The notes below the pieces were generated by a model. The model searched no databases and was not told the origin of the DNA. It saw nothing but the letters and a program-made list of their open reading frames with translations. From positions 124,001 to 188,000 of the forward strand of contig NZ_JADPJL010000060.1 of assembly GCF_023073415.1 (NCBI RefSeq): 64,000 bases of DNA, written 5' to 3'. Below, one piece after another: positions 51,970 through 60,939 of this stretch. The DNA comes from Bradyrhizobium sp. 190. GTDB taxonomy: Bacteria; Pseudomonadota; Alphaproteobacteria; Rhizobiales; Xanthobacteraceae. Position 1 is the stretch's first letter. The number at the start of each line of letters is the position of its first letter. The translations under genes were made by a program, and so were the position numbers.

Positions 51970-54059
51970 CTGGCGAACTCCAGAAGAGAAAGATATTCCC
52001 GCTCAATCAGACAGCCCATTCGGACTTTCTCGTGCGGGGCAACCCGGTCACGACAAGGCCGGACGACGCAGTCGAGAACACGTTTCCCGGGCTCGAATTC
52101 GACCATCGCAACCTGGAAAAGCAGTTTTTTCCCGGCCTCGTTTTCGAGCTGCATCACGACGAGGCCGCGTGGCTCCGTTCATTTGATCCGACGCGTGATT
52201 ATCCCATCACGGAGGCAGACCGGGAAGCCGGACTGACCCTATGGCACGTCCGGGGCAACTTCCCGACGATGGATGGATCCGGGCAGGTGGAGGTTAGCAC
52301 GTTTCCCCTCTTCGGAATGGGTGGCACCGAGATCTGGCAAATACTCCGCGAGCTGGAGGCGGGCGACGTCGCCATCGTCCTGGGCCCACCGCGCGCTGCA
52401 GGACAAACGACGCCCGCGCAAATCGATGATCAGGTGCAACAGGCGCTTCAGACTGGCAACAACACTGCGATATCGTTCGGCGCTTCCAGGTTGGTGGTGC
52501 TGTTCGGCCGTCGGTCAGAGTACCTCGTCGACGGCGTGATCAATCCTTCCGTCTTCGAAGCGGGCGACCTGACCCGGAGCCTTTGTGCGCCGTGGCAATA
52601 TGACTTTACCGACTGCGGATGCTGGTATTGGGCGTCGAACAAGCCCGACATGGTCGCCGTCAGCGAGAGTGGACCCCAGATCTACAATTTCCAGCGCGTG
52701 AGAACCGGTGCGAATGGTGTTCCGGAGCCGCCGCAGCATGCTCCCGTGGTCGCCCTCGAAGAATGGACGCGCGGACGAACAAGCGATGCGGTAGGCAATG
52801 CGCTGCCTGGCCCGGAGCGCGTGCCGCGTCAAATGAACCACGCCGAGTTGATCAACGAATGGGAATCATTGCCGGTCGTACTCAACGACGTCGAAGCCTC
52901 AAAGTACGTGACGAAACCGGTCGGCCCCATTCCGGACGATCAATTGTTGCCCGATGTCGGCTCCATTCTCGCGCGGCTATCCTATCTCGCCAGCATCGAG
53001 CATGCGCTGATGGTCGAGTACCTCTACGCCTATTACTCGGTTGCCGCGCCAAGAAGGCGGCCTGATCTCACCAACGAGCCCGCGCTCAGGCTTTACGAGG
53101 CGGCCAACACGATCCTGAGCGTCGCCATCGACGAGATGCGGCACTTCCGGTGGGTGAACGAAATACTGGTGCTTCTGGGTCATGCACCTGTTCTCGCACG
53201 CGCGGACAAGACGATCGATCTCGACCATGACGGCCGGTTCCTGGACCACACATTTGCGCTCATTCCCGCCAGAGAGGAGCAGATTGACTGGTTCATCGCC
53301 GTCGAAAGACCGAGCAAAGAAGTAGATCCCGAAACGAGACCGGACACGATCGACGGGATGTACACGCGACTGCTTTTCAGCATCGAACGCAGCTCAGAAA
53401 TCTCGCAGGACGTCAAGGACAGGATATTGCATCTCATCAAACTGATCATCGATGAGGGCTACGATCACTATCACCGGTTCTTGCGCGTGAAGCAATTGTT
53501 GCCGCCCGGCCCGGCGAATGGGCATTTGCAGTTGCCGCCCAACCCAGCTCCCTTGGAGCCTGCACACGTCGCGAAAGAATTCGAGACACGCGTGAACCGG
53601 AGCTACGAGGTGATCCTCAACCTCCTTTTGATCGTCTTCGGGCGCGGGGACGCGGAGCACGGAGACCTCATCGAGGCGACGCGGATCGCGATGGTCGATA
53701 GCATGGACGTTGAGATCCAGGCGCTCATCAACGCCCGTGGCGCACCGCTCTTTTCAGTGCCGCAGGTTCTGGCCGAGCGCAATCTCGGCCGCTTTGCGTT
53801 GGCGCGGCAGAAAACGGTTGCGGACAAGCTGGTTGTTTTGGACATGTCCGTTCCAAAGCCTCCTCTCACAGGCAGTGCAAAGCCGTCGTTCACGCAAATC
53901 GTGGAGGCGGCCACCGGACCTCTAGACGCTTTGAACAGGGCTCACGCAAGTGCCGCAGACAAGGACCTTCAAATGCTGGCGGCGCATTCGGCCTCAGCCA
54001 TGCAGCGCGTGCGCACGCGCTTCCTGAGCATCATGAAATCGGAGTCGGACGTACCATAA
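51966..54059 (+). CDS. Fusion of LodA-like cofactor motif with a ferritin-like domain
   Basis: The 697-residue protein begins at an ATG overlapping the radical-SAM stop. Residues 35-235 contain FPGLEFDHRN and then, at residues 206-228, PWQYDFTDCGCWYW followed by ASNKPD. This Trp/Cys-rich stretch (C207, W210, C217, C219, W220, W222) is like the cofactor-bearing region of LodA/GoxA oxidases. Residues 330-500 form a ferritin-like domain (ASIEHALMVEYLYAYYS, VAIDEMRHFRWVNEILVLLG) of the VioB type, distantly similar to the 42 kb protein. The remainder is helical. It is the most likely target of the adjacent radical-SAM and flavin enzymes. I know of no described protein with this pairing. Confidence 0.72.
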   Translation: MTGELQKRKIFPLNQTAHSDFLVRGNPVTTRPDDAVENTFPGLEFDHRNLEKQFFPGLVFELHHDEAAWLRSFDPTRDYPITEADREAGLTLWHVRGNFPTMDGSGQVEVSTFPLFGMGGTEIWQILRELEAGDVAIVLGPPRAAGQTTPAQIDDQVQQALQTGNNTAISFGASRLVVLFGRRSEYLVDGVINPSVFEAGDLTRSLCAPWQYDFTDCGCWYWASNKPDMVAVSESGPQIYNFQRVRTGANGVPEPPQHAPVVALEEWTRGRTSDAVGNALPGPERVPRQMNHAELINEWESLPVVLNDVEASKYVTKPVGPIPDDQLLPDVGSILARLSYLASIEHALMVEYLYAYYSVAAPRRRPDLTNEPALRLYEAANTILSVAIDEMRHFRWVNEILVLLGHAPVLARADKTIDLDHDGRFLDHTFALIPAREEQIDWFIAVERPSKEVDPETRPDTIDGMYTRLLFSIERSSEISQDVKDRILHLIKLIIDEGYDHYHRFLRVKQLLPPGPANGHLQLPPNPAPLEPAHVAKEFETRVNRSYEVILNLLLIVFGRGDAEHGDLIEATRIAMVDSMDVEIQALINARGAPLFSVPQVLAERNLGRFALARQKTVADKLVVLDMSVPKPPLTGSAKPSFTQIVEAATGPLDALNRAHASAADKDLQMLAAHSASAMQRVRTRFLSIMKSESDVP

Positions 54060-54190
54060 TTCAGTGCCCACGCAATTCGGCGCCGCCCCGCTTCCGAGCC
54101 TCGGATTGGAGGAGGTTTTCCTAACCGCCCCGAGCAAAAGGTGATGGAGTTTCGCGCCGTGCCGCAGTCACGACGGTCAACTTGGCATTG

Positions 54191-55339
54191 ATGACAGCCT
54201 CACTATCCAAATCTCGTCAGGCGGTGGTTCTTGGTGCCGGGATCTCCGGCATGACGGCGGCGCGCCTTCTTGCTCATAGCGGCTGGGAAGTTGAAGTCGC
54301 CGGACCCGTGCCGACCTCCACCCGATGGGTCACACTTTCAGCCCGCACGGTGCAGCTCATTAACGATATCTGGGACAGCGACATTGTCACCGCAGCAACC
54401 CACTATCGCTTGGCGAGCCGGAGAGTGATTTGGGATACCGACGCCGCGGCAGAAGTATTGGAACCGCTCGTAGCGCTCGAAAGCTCATCGCTCGCGGCGA
54501 CGATGCTAGAGAAGTTCTCGAGAGAACACTTGGGTTCCGTAAGCTCGGGAAGCACCTTGAGCGCTCAGGAGCCTACCCCAGCTCGATCGGCGCAGTTCGT
54601 TATCGATGCGCGGGGACGCAATTCGAACTTCCCCCGACGCTATTCGGGTCGCCGACAAATGCGGGTCTGGGAGCCGATCTCGATCGATCACGGCGCGGCC
54701 GAGTTTGCCGAGATGCACGCCGGCATCGGCTACTGGTGTTTCCTTTTCCCGCTCGGGTCGAAACAACTGTGCCTTCAGATCGCGACTCCTGAACCCGAGA
54801 TAAGCGGCACCTTGTCGGAGAAAATCAAGAACGATGCGTCGGACCATTCCCTCCTGGCAAAGCTAGTGGAGAAAGTTCCAGATCTCTTTGATCTGGCGAC
54901 CTCCGTGATCCCGATTGCACCGTCCTTTCATACCCAACCAATCCGGGCCAGCCGATTGCCTGTCGGGGACGCACTCATGACGCTGGACCCGCTATGCGGT
55001 GACGGCGTTGGGCACGGCGTGAAGTCGGCCATCCTGGCAGTCGCCGTGGCCAACTCCGCGGCCGTCACGGTTTCAACCGAGGACGCGCTAAAGCATTTCG
55101 AACTTCGGACAACGCGCGCTTTTGCGAGTCATCTCAAGCACTGCCGCGGCTACTACAGCAAAATCCGACATGCGGCGCCGTGGGAAGGGGAAGTCGAGTC
55201 AATCGCACAAGCAATGGAGAAGCTCACGACCTCCAACCGTGACGAGGGTTCGACCCTTCTGGTTCTGGAGGATCCCGATGCCGGCCACAGCGCCAAGAAC
55301 GTTTGTCACGTCAAGCGACCCTACCTGAAGCAAGCGTGA
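54191..55339 (+). CDS. FAD-dependent oxidoreductase of the LodB/QhpG/halogenase type
   Basis: The 382-residue flavoprotein has the dinucleotide motif VVLGAGISGMTAARLLA near residue 12. A later FAD-binding segment PVGDALMTLDPLCGDGVGHG (about residues 255-275) is typical of the tryptophan-halogenase/p-hydroxybenzoate-hydroxylase group. LodB and QhpG, which oxidise a protein Trp during CTQ formation, belong to this group. The halogenase WxWxIP motif was not seen. The ATG at 54191 is preferred to TTG codons just before it. It is the last gene of the plus arm. Confidence 0.78.
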   Translation: MTASLSKSRQAVVLGAGISGMTAARLLAHSGWEVEVAGPVPTSTRWVTLSARTVQLINDIWDSDIVTAATHYRLASRRVIWDTDAAAEVLEPLVALESSSLAATMLEKFSREHLGSVSSGSTLSAQEPTPARSAQFVIDARGRNSNFPRRYSGRRQMRVWEPISIDHGAAEFAEMHAGIGYWCFLFPLGSKQLCLQIATPEPEISGTLSEKIKNDASDHSLLAKLVEKVPDLFDLATSVIPIAPSFHTQPIRASRLPVGDALMTLDPLCGDGVGHGVKSAILAVAVANSAAVTVSTEDALKHFELRTTRAFASHLKHCRGYYSKIRHAAPWEGEVESIAQAMEKLTTSNRDEGSTLLVLEDPDAGHSAKNVCHVKRPYLKQA

Positions 55340-55513
55340 ACGGTTCATCGTCACGGCGACAATGAAGACAATCATTTGCTCCGGGATAAGTTGTCGATTG
55401 CAGCCGAGGCTTATTCCATAACCGCCATTCCGCGGACATCCAAGTCTGTCGGTTAGCGGTCCCGGCTCAGGGTCGGAACGACGTCGGTGCGTGTGGCGCG
55501 CTGTTTCGACTGT

Positions 55514-56554
55514 CTAGTAGTTGCTCGCCGTTATCTCGTTCGGAATGCCCTCGATGGGGCACTCGTCCGTGCCCGCGGTCGGTCGGGTCATCGCCTCGAC
55601 CATTTCGCGCGTCCCTTCCGGATCGGCGATCCACTTCGAGTAGAAATCGTAGGGGCAAGCCGCGAGGCCCTTGGCGCTCTCGCCGGAGTTGATCATGCCG
55701 GTGTAGCCGCGATGCACCAGCTTGTAGAGGTGGTTCTGCGACTGGCCGTTGCGGCGCGCGTCGCGGATCAGGTGCTTCGACAATTGCGCGTACTGGATAC
55801 CGTATTCCTCCTCGCCGGTCTCACCGAGCGTGCGGCCGTCGAAGCCGATGATGGCGGAGTGACCGAAATAGGAATAGACGCCGTCGAAGCCGGCGGCGTT
55901 GGCGACCGCCACATAGACATTGTTGGCCCAGGCCATCGCCTTGGAAATCAGGATCTGCTGTTCCTTGGCGGGATACATGTAACCCTGGCAGCGCACGATC
56001 AGCTCGGCGCCCTTCATGGCGCAGTCGCGCCAGATTTCAGGAAAGTTGCCGTCGTCACAGATGATCAGGCTGACTTTCAGACCCTTCGGCCCTTCGGACA
56101 TATAGGTGCAATTGCCGGGATACCAGCCTTCGATCGGTACCCATGGCATGATCTTGCGGTACTTCTGGACGATCTCGCCCTTGTCGTTCATCAGGATCAG
56201 GGTGTTGTACGGCGCCTTGTGCGGATGCTCCTCGTGGCGCTCGCCGGTCAGCGAGAACACGCCCCACACCTTAGCCTTGCGGCAGGCTTCGGCAAAGATC
56301 TCGGTCTCGGCACCGGGGACTTGCGAGGCGGTCTCGTACATCTCCTTTGAGTCGTACATGATGCCGTGAGTGGAATATTCCGGGAAGATCACGAGATCCA
56401 TGCCCGGCAGCCCGGTCTTCATGCCCACCACCATGTCGGCGATCTTGCGCGCGTTATCGAGCACCTCGGCCCTGGTGTGCAGGCGCGGCATTTTGTAGTT
56501 GACGACAGCAACGCCAACTGTGTCGTTGCTTGAGGAAATGTCACCGTGAAGCAT
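55514..56554 (-). CDS. amiE: Aliphatic amidase
   Basis: The 346-residue nitrilase-superfamily enzyme hydrolyses short aliphatic amides (acetamide, propionamide) to the acid plus ammonia. The start HGDISSSNDTVGVAVVNYKM and the whole length closely follow AmiE. The catalytic triad is visible: Glu in VIFPEYS, Lys in YRKIMPW and Cys in LIICDDGNFPEIW. It lies last in the minus-strand nitrogen operon, after fmdB. AmiF formamidase is a close relative. AmiE is preferred because of its N-terminus and length. Confidence 0.92.
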   Translation of the reverse strand: MLHGDISSSNDTVGVAVVNYKMPRLHTRAEVLDNARKIADMVVGMKTGLPGMDLVIFPEYSTHGIMYDSKEMYETASQVPGAETEIFAEACRKAKVWGVFSLTGERHEEHPHKAPYNTLILMNDKGEIVQKYRKIMPWVPIEGWYPGNCTYMSEGPKGLKVSLIICDDGNFPEIWRDCAMKGAELIVRCQGYMYPAKEQQILISKAMAWANNVYVAVANAAGFDGVYSYFGHSAIIGFDGRTLGETGEEEYGIQYAQLSKHLIRDARRNGQSQNHLYKLVHRGYTGMINSGESAKGLAACPYDFYSKWIADPEGTREMVEAMTRPTAGTDECPIEGIPNEITASNY

Positions 56555-56605
56555 TGGGATCGCCTCTTGTTCTGGTTTGAGTTTCCTGACGCGCAGGACC
56601 GCGCG

Positions 56606-56953
56606 TCAGTGGCTGATCATCCATGGACGCGCGGTCGGAAAGCCCTTGGCGCCGCCCTTTGTCTTCGTCACCAGCCGCGCCGGCTTCTTCTTTCCGGTTG
56701 AACAGCAGCCACAGCCGGGGCCGTGCGAGGCCTTGTATTCCCCAAGTGTCTTCGGCGCGTTGGCGCTGCGCTCGTTGGTCGCGATCGCTTTCCGCTTTTC
56801 CGACGGCATGCAGAAGAACGCCGGCGCGGTCAGGATCACGCGCGGCGATTCAGTCTCACAGCGCGGGCAGCCCTGCGGATCGTCGCATTCGGCCATCGGC
56901 CGCATGTCCGTGAACGGGCCGCAATCGTTGCAGAGATATTCGTAGACGGGCAT
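56606..56953 (-). CDS. fmdB: FmdB-family zinc-ribbon regulatory protein
   Basis: The 115-residue protein opens with PVYEYLCNDCG and CPRC, the zinc-ribbon of FmdB. A basic linker and a C-terminal GCGCC cluster follow. FmdB was named as a regulatory gene of the formamidase/amide operon in Methylophilus methylotrophus. It sits between fmdA and amiE in the same direction, in keeping with that role. Confidence 0.88.
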   Translation of the reverse strand: MPVYEYLCNDCGPFTDMRPMAECDDPQGCPRCETESPRVILTAPAFFCMPSEKRKAIATNERSANAPKTLGEYKASHGPGCGCCSTGKKKPARLVTKTKGGAKGFPTARPWMISH

Positions 56954-57045
56954 CTGGTTTCCTTGCGCGATGGCTGGAAGATCACGACGTCGGATGCGGG
57001 GCGGCCGGCACGCTTAAGCCGTCCCGCATCCTTCTCGCGCAGGGA

Positions 57046-58275
57046 TTACTTGTCCGGCGAGATCGGCATCTGGATATCGCCCGTGATGTGTTTGATCGGA
57101 CCGGCCGACGACGGCATGATGTCGAAGTCAAAAATCTCCGTCGGCAGCCACAGAGTGGCGCAGGCATTTGGCACGTCGACCACGCCTGATATGTGGCCCT
57201 GACACGGCGCCGTGCCCAGGATCGAATAGGCCTGCGCGCCGGAATAGCCGAACTTCTTCAGGTACTCGATCGCGTTCAAACAGGCCTGCCGGTAGGCGAT
57301 GTGCACGTCGAGATAATGCTGCTTGCCGGCCTCGTCGACAGAGATGCCCTCGAAGATCAGATAGTCCTTGTAGTTCGGCGTGATCGGCGACGGCTTGAAC
57401 ACGGGATTCTTGATGCCGTATTTGGCGACGCCGTCCTTGATGACATCGACCTTGATATGCAGCCAGCCGGCCATTTCGATCGCGCCGCAGAAGGTGATCT
57501 CGCCGTCGCCCTGGCTGAAGTGCAGATCGCCCATTGAGAGGCCGCCGCCGGAGACATAGACCGGGAAGAATATCTTCGAACCGCGCGACAGATCCTTGAT
57601 GTCGCAATTGCCGCCATGCTCACGCGGCGGCACGGTGCGGGCGCCTTCGGCGCCGACCTTGGCCTTGGCATCGCCCTTGGCGCGGCCGGCGTGGGCCGTC
57701 GCAGCGAAGGGCGGATTGGCGAGGCCCGGCACGCGGGTCGGGTTGGTCGCGATCAGCGCAGTCTCGCGTTCGTTCCATGTCGCCAGCAACTTCGGATCGG
57801 GCAGACAACCAATCAGGCCGGGATGGATCAGGCCTGCGAAGTTCACGCCGGGAATGTGACGCGACGACGTATAGAGGCCCTTGATGTCCCAGATCGATTT
57901 CTGCGCCAGCGGAAAGTGATCGGTCAGGAAGCCGCCGCCATTTTGCTTGGAGAAGAAGCCGTTGAAACCCCAGAGGCTCTCCTTCAGCGGACCGACGTCG
58001 AGCAGGTCGACCACCAGCAGATCACCGGGTTCGGCGCCCTTGACTCCGATCGGGCCGGACAGGAAGTGCACGATCGACAGGTCGATGTCGCGCACGTCAT
58101 CGGCGGAATCGTTGTTCTTGATGAAGCCGCCGGTCCAGTCGTAGGTCTCGATGATGAAATCATCACCCGGCTTGACCCACGAAACCATCGGGATGTCGGG
58201 ATGCCACCGGTTGTGGATCATGTCGTTGTCGTAGGCCGACTTCGAAAGATCGACCTTGATCAGTGTCTCTGGCAT
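57046..58275 (-). CDS. fmdA: Formamidase/acetamidase
   Basis: The 409-residue enzyme of the FmdA/AmdA family hydrolyses formamide (and sometimes acetamide) to ammonia. Family features are NRWHPDIP near the N-terminus, GAEPGDLLVVDLLDV, HPGLIGCLPDP, REHGGNCDIKDLSRGSKIFF, DLHFSQGDGEI, and the C-terminal AYSILGTAPCQGHISGVVD. This family is unrelated in sequence to AmiE, so the operon holds two separate amidases. It follows the transporter genes urtABCDE closely. Confidence 0.94.
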   Translation of the reverse strand: MPETLIKVDLSKSAYDNDMIHNRWHPDIPMVSWVKPGDDFIIETYDWTGGFIKNNDSADDVRDIDLSIVHFLSGPIGVKGAEPGDLLVVDLLDVGPLKESLWGFNGFFSKQNGGGFLTDHFPLAQKSIWDIKGLYTSSRHIPGVNFAGLIHPGLIGCLPDPKLLATWNERETALIATNPTRVPGLANPPFAATAHAGRAKGDAKAKVGAEGARTVPPREHGGNCDIKDLSRGSKIFFPVYVSGGGLSMGDLHFSQGDGEITFCGAIEMAGWLHIKVDVIKDGVAKYGIKNPVFKPSPITPNYKDYLIFEGISVDEAGKQHYLDVHIAYRQACLNAIEYLKKFGYSGAQAYSILGTAPCQGHISGVVDVPNACATLWLPTEIFDFDIMPSSAGPIKHITGDIQMPISPDK

Positions 58276-58311
58276 CGATAGCTCCCCTTTTTAGAACAGC
58301 ACGGTTACGAA

Positions 58312-59001
58312 TTAGACGGACAGATATTTCGACACTTGCGCGGCATCGACACTGTCGCGCGGGTCGTCGCGGACGATCTCGCCGTTCTCGATGACAAGCA
58401 CGCGGTCGGCGATATCGAGCGCGAAGCTCAACACCTGTTCGGACACCACGATCGACAGACCGCGCTCGTCGCGAATACGTTTCAGCGTGCGCGCCATGTC
58501 CTTAATGATCGACGGCTGGATACCCTCGGTCGGCTCGTCCAGCAGCAGCACTTTTGGCTTGGTGGCGAGCGCACGCGCAATCGCGAGCTGCTGCTGCTGA
58601 CCGCCGGAAAGATTGCCGCCGCGGCGCCCCTTCATCTCCAGCAACACCGGAAACAGTTCGTAGATGTCTTCGGGCACCTCGGACCCGCCCGACACCACGA
58701 GACCGGTCTCGATGTTCTCCTTCACCGTCATGGCGGAGAAGATCATGCGGCCCTGCGGCACGTAGGCAAGGCCCTTGGCGACGCGATCGTAGCTCGGGAG
58801 CGCGCTGAGCTCGGCGCCTTCCATGCTCACCGAGCCGCTCTTGGTCGGCACGATCCCCATCAGCGACTTCATCAGCGTGGTCTTGCCCATGCCGTTGCGG
58901 CCCATGATCGCAACGATCTCGTTGGGCGCCACCGACACGTTGAGGCCGTGCAACACTTCGCTCTGGCCATAGGCGACGTGTAGATTCGAAATAGCCAGCA
59001 T
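58312..59001 (-). CDS. urtE: Urea/short-chain amide ABC transporter, ATP-binding protein
   Basis: The 229-residue ATPase has Walker A GRNGMGKTT, signature LSGGQQQQLAIARAL and Walker B VLLLDEPTEGIQP, and it belongs to the LivF/UrtE branch. AAGGAG lies seven bases before the ATG at 59001. A GTG two codons earlier would be too close to that site. It works with UrtD as the motor of the importer whose permeases are UrtB and UrtC. Confidence 0.94.
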   Translation of the reverse strand: MLAISNLHVAYGQSEVLHGLNVSVAPNEIVAIMGRNGMGKTTLMKSLMGIVPTKSGSVSMEGAELSALPSYDRVAKGLAYVPQGRMIFSAMTVKENIETGLVVSGGSEVPEDIYELFPVLLEMKGRRGGNLSGGQQQQLAIARALATKPKVLLLDEPTEGIQPSIIKDMARTLKRIRDERGLSIVVSEQVLSFALDIADRVLVIENGEIVRDDPRDSVDAAQVSKYLSV

Positions 59002-59012
59002 CGACACGCTCC

Positions 59013-59768
59013 TTAATGTCCGAGATAGACTTCAATCACTTTCGGATCGTTCTTCACCTTCTCCATCGTGCCTTCCGACAGGATCTGGCCCTGGTGCAGG
59101 ACCGTGACCTTGTGGGCGATGTCCTCGACGAACTTCATGTCGTGCTCGATCACGAGCACGGAGCGGTCCTTGATGATGCGGTTGAGCAGTTCGGCGGTCT
59201 TGGCGCGCTCGCTCACGCTCATGCCGGCCACTGGCTCGTCGAGCATCAGCAAGTCCGGGTCCTGAATCAGCAGCATGCCGATCTCGAGCCACTGCTTCTG
59301 GCCGTGGCTAAGCAGCGCGGCACTCATGTCGAGGCGGTCCTTGAGGAAGATCATTTCAGCGACTTCATGGACCCGGTCCCGCACAACGGCGTCGCGTGTA
59401 AATGTCAGCGCGCCGAAGACGGTGCGGCCGCGTGGAAATGAAATCTCGAGATTCTCGAACACGGTAAGATCGTCGTAGATCGACGGGGTCTGGAACTTAC
59501 GCCCCACCCCGGCCTTCACGATCTGGTTCTCCTTCAGTTTCGTCAGCTCCTTGCCGCGAAACGCGATCGAGCCTGAGGTGGCCTTGGTCTTTCCGCAGAT
59601 CAGGTCGAGCACCGTGGTCTTGCCGGCGCCATTGGGGCCGATGATGACGCGGATCTCGTTCTCCTCGACATAGAAGGAGAGATCGTTGACCGCCTTGAAC
59701 CCGTCAAAGGACACCGTGAGTCCTTCGACCGCGAGCAGGAAGGGTTTTGGCTGATGACCGATGAGCAT
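59013..59768 (-). CDS. urtD: Urea/short-chain amide ABC transporter, ATP-binding protein
   Basis: The 251-residue ATPase of the LivG/UrtD branch has Walker A GPNGAGKTTVLD, an LSHGQKQWLEIGMLL signature (LSHGQ in place of LSGGQ, usual for UrtD) and LLMLDEPVAGMS. GGAGG is just upstream of the ATG. It lies 11 bases before urtE and 10 bases after urtC, so the transporter genes are one unit. Confidence 0.95.
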   Translation of the reverse strand: MLIGHQPKPFLLAVEGLTVSFDGFKAVNDLSFYVEENEIRVIIGPNGAGKTTVLDLICGKTKATSGSIAFRGKELTKLKENQIVKAGVGRKFQTPSIYDDLTVFENLEISFPRGRTVFGALTFTRDAVVRDRVHEVAEMIFLKDRLDMSAALLSHGQKQWLEIGMLLIQDPDLLMLDEPVAGMSVSERAKTAELLNRIIKDRSVLVIEHDMKFVEDIAHKVTVLHQGQILSEGTMEKVKNDPKVIEVYLGH

Positions 59769-59778
59769 GATGTCCTCC

Positions 59779-60924
59779 TCACTCTGCCGGCGCGCCGTCG
59801 GCGACGGAATTATCGGTCCAGCCGCTCTCGGACTTCGGCTTGCGTGATGAGATCAGCCGGTCGATCCGCGGCTGGACATGATCCTGCCAGATGCCGGCGA
59901 GGCCGTTCGGGAAAGCAAGCACCACGGCGATGAACAGTCCGCCGAGGCCGAACAGCCAGAGCTCGGGGAAGGATTCCGAAAGGCTTGTTTTCGCGAAGTT
60001 GACGAGCATGGTTCCGTAGACCGCGCCCAGGATCGAGAGCCGGCCACCGACCGCGGTATAGATCACCATCTCGATCGATGGCACGATGCCGACAAAGGAT
60101 GGCGACATGAACCCGACCTGCAGCGCGAACATGGCCCCGCCGATGGCGGCAAAGATGGCCCCGACGCAGAAGGCGAAGATCTTGAAATTGGCGACACTGT
60201 AGCCGGAGAAGCGGACCCGGTCTTCCTGATCGCGCATCGCGACCAGGATACGGCCGAGCTTCGAGTGCCTGATGAACTGAGCAATCAGAATGCAGATGAA
60301 CAGCAAGCCTACCTCGAAGAAGTAGAGCACGACCTTGGCGTGGTCGGGACGGATATCCCAGCCCTTCAGCGTACGCAGGTCGGTCATGCCGTTGATGCCG
60401 CCGGTATAGCCCTGCTGACCGACGATCAGGATGGTCAGGATCGCCGCGACCGCCTGCGTGATGATGGCGAAATAGGTGCCGCCGACGCGGCGCTTGAACA
60501 TCGCAGCGCCGATGACCAACGCAAATAGGCCCGGCACCAGAATGACGGCGGCGATGGTAAAGGTGAGGCTGTGGAAGGGCTGCCAGAACAACGGCAGCGA
60601 GGTGATCTGATTCCAGTCCATGAAATCGGGAATGCCGGGGGTCGACTGGATCTTGGTGTTCTCGACGCTCGACGCTTCGAGCTTGAGGAACATCGCCATG
60701 CAGTAGCCGCCGAGACCGAAGAACACGCCCTGCCCCAAACTCAAGATGCCGCCATAGCCCCAGCAGATCACCAGCCCCAGCGCCACAAAGGCATAGGTGA
60801 GGTATTTCGCGACAAGGTTGAGCCTGAAGACATCGAGACAGAGCGGCAGGATCACCACCAGGAACACGGCGAGCACCAGGATCCCGATAAGCTCCGATCG
60901 ATTGGTAAAGCGATTGTCGGTCAT
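59779..60924 (-). CDS. urtC: Urea/short-chain amide ABC transporter permease
   Basis: The 381-residue membrane protein of the LivM/UrtC family has about ten helices. Family-specific stretches include VICWGYGGILSLGQGVFFGL and GGYCMAMFL near the N-terminus, and RFSGYSVANFKIFAF and TAVGGRLSILGAVYG in the second half. Its C-terminus is polar and probably cytoplasmic. It pairs with UrtB to form the channel. Confidence 0.95.
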   Translation of the reverse strand: MTDNRFTNRSELIGILVLAVFLVVILPLCLDVFRLNLVAKYLTYAFVALGLVICWGYGGILSLGQGVFFGLGGYCMAMFLKLEASSVENTKIQSTPGIPDFMDWNQITSLPLFWQPFHSLTFTIAAVILVPGLFALVIGAAMFKRRVGGTYFAIITQAVAAILTILIVGQQGYTGGINGMTDLRTLKGWDIRPDHAKVVLYFFEVGLLFICILIAQFIRHSKLGRILVAMRDQEDRVRFSGYSVANFKIFAFCVGAIFAAIGGAMFALQVGFMSPSFVGIVPSIEMVIYTAVGGRLSILGAVYGTMLVNFAKTSLSESFPELWLFGLGGLFIAVVLAFPNGLAGIWQDHVQPRIDRLISSRKPKSESGWTDNSVADGAPAE

Positions 60925-60939
60925 GGCTCAGCCCTCTTG

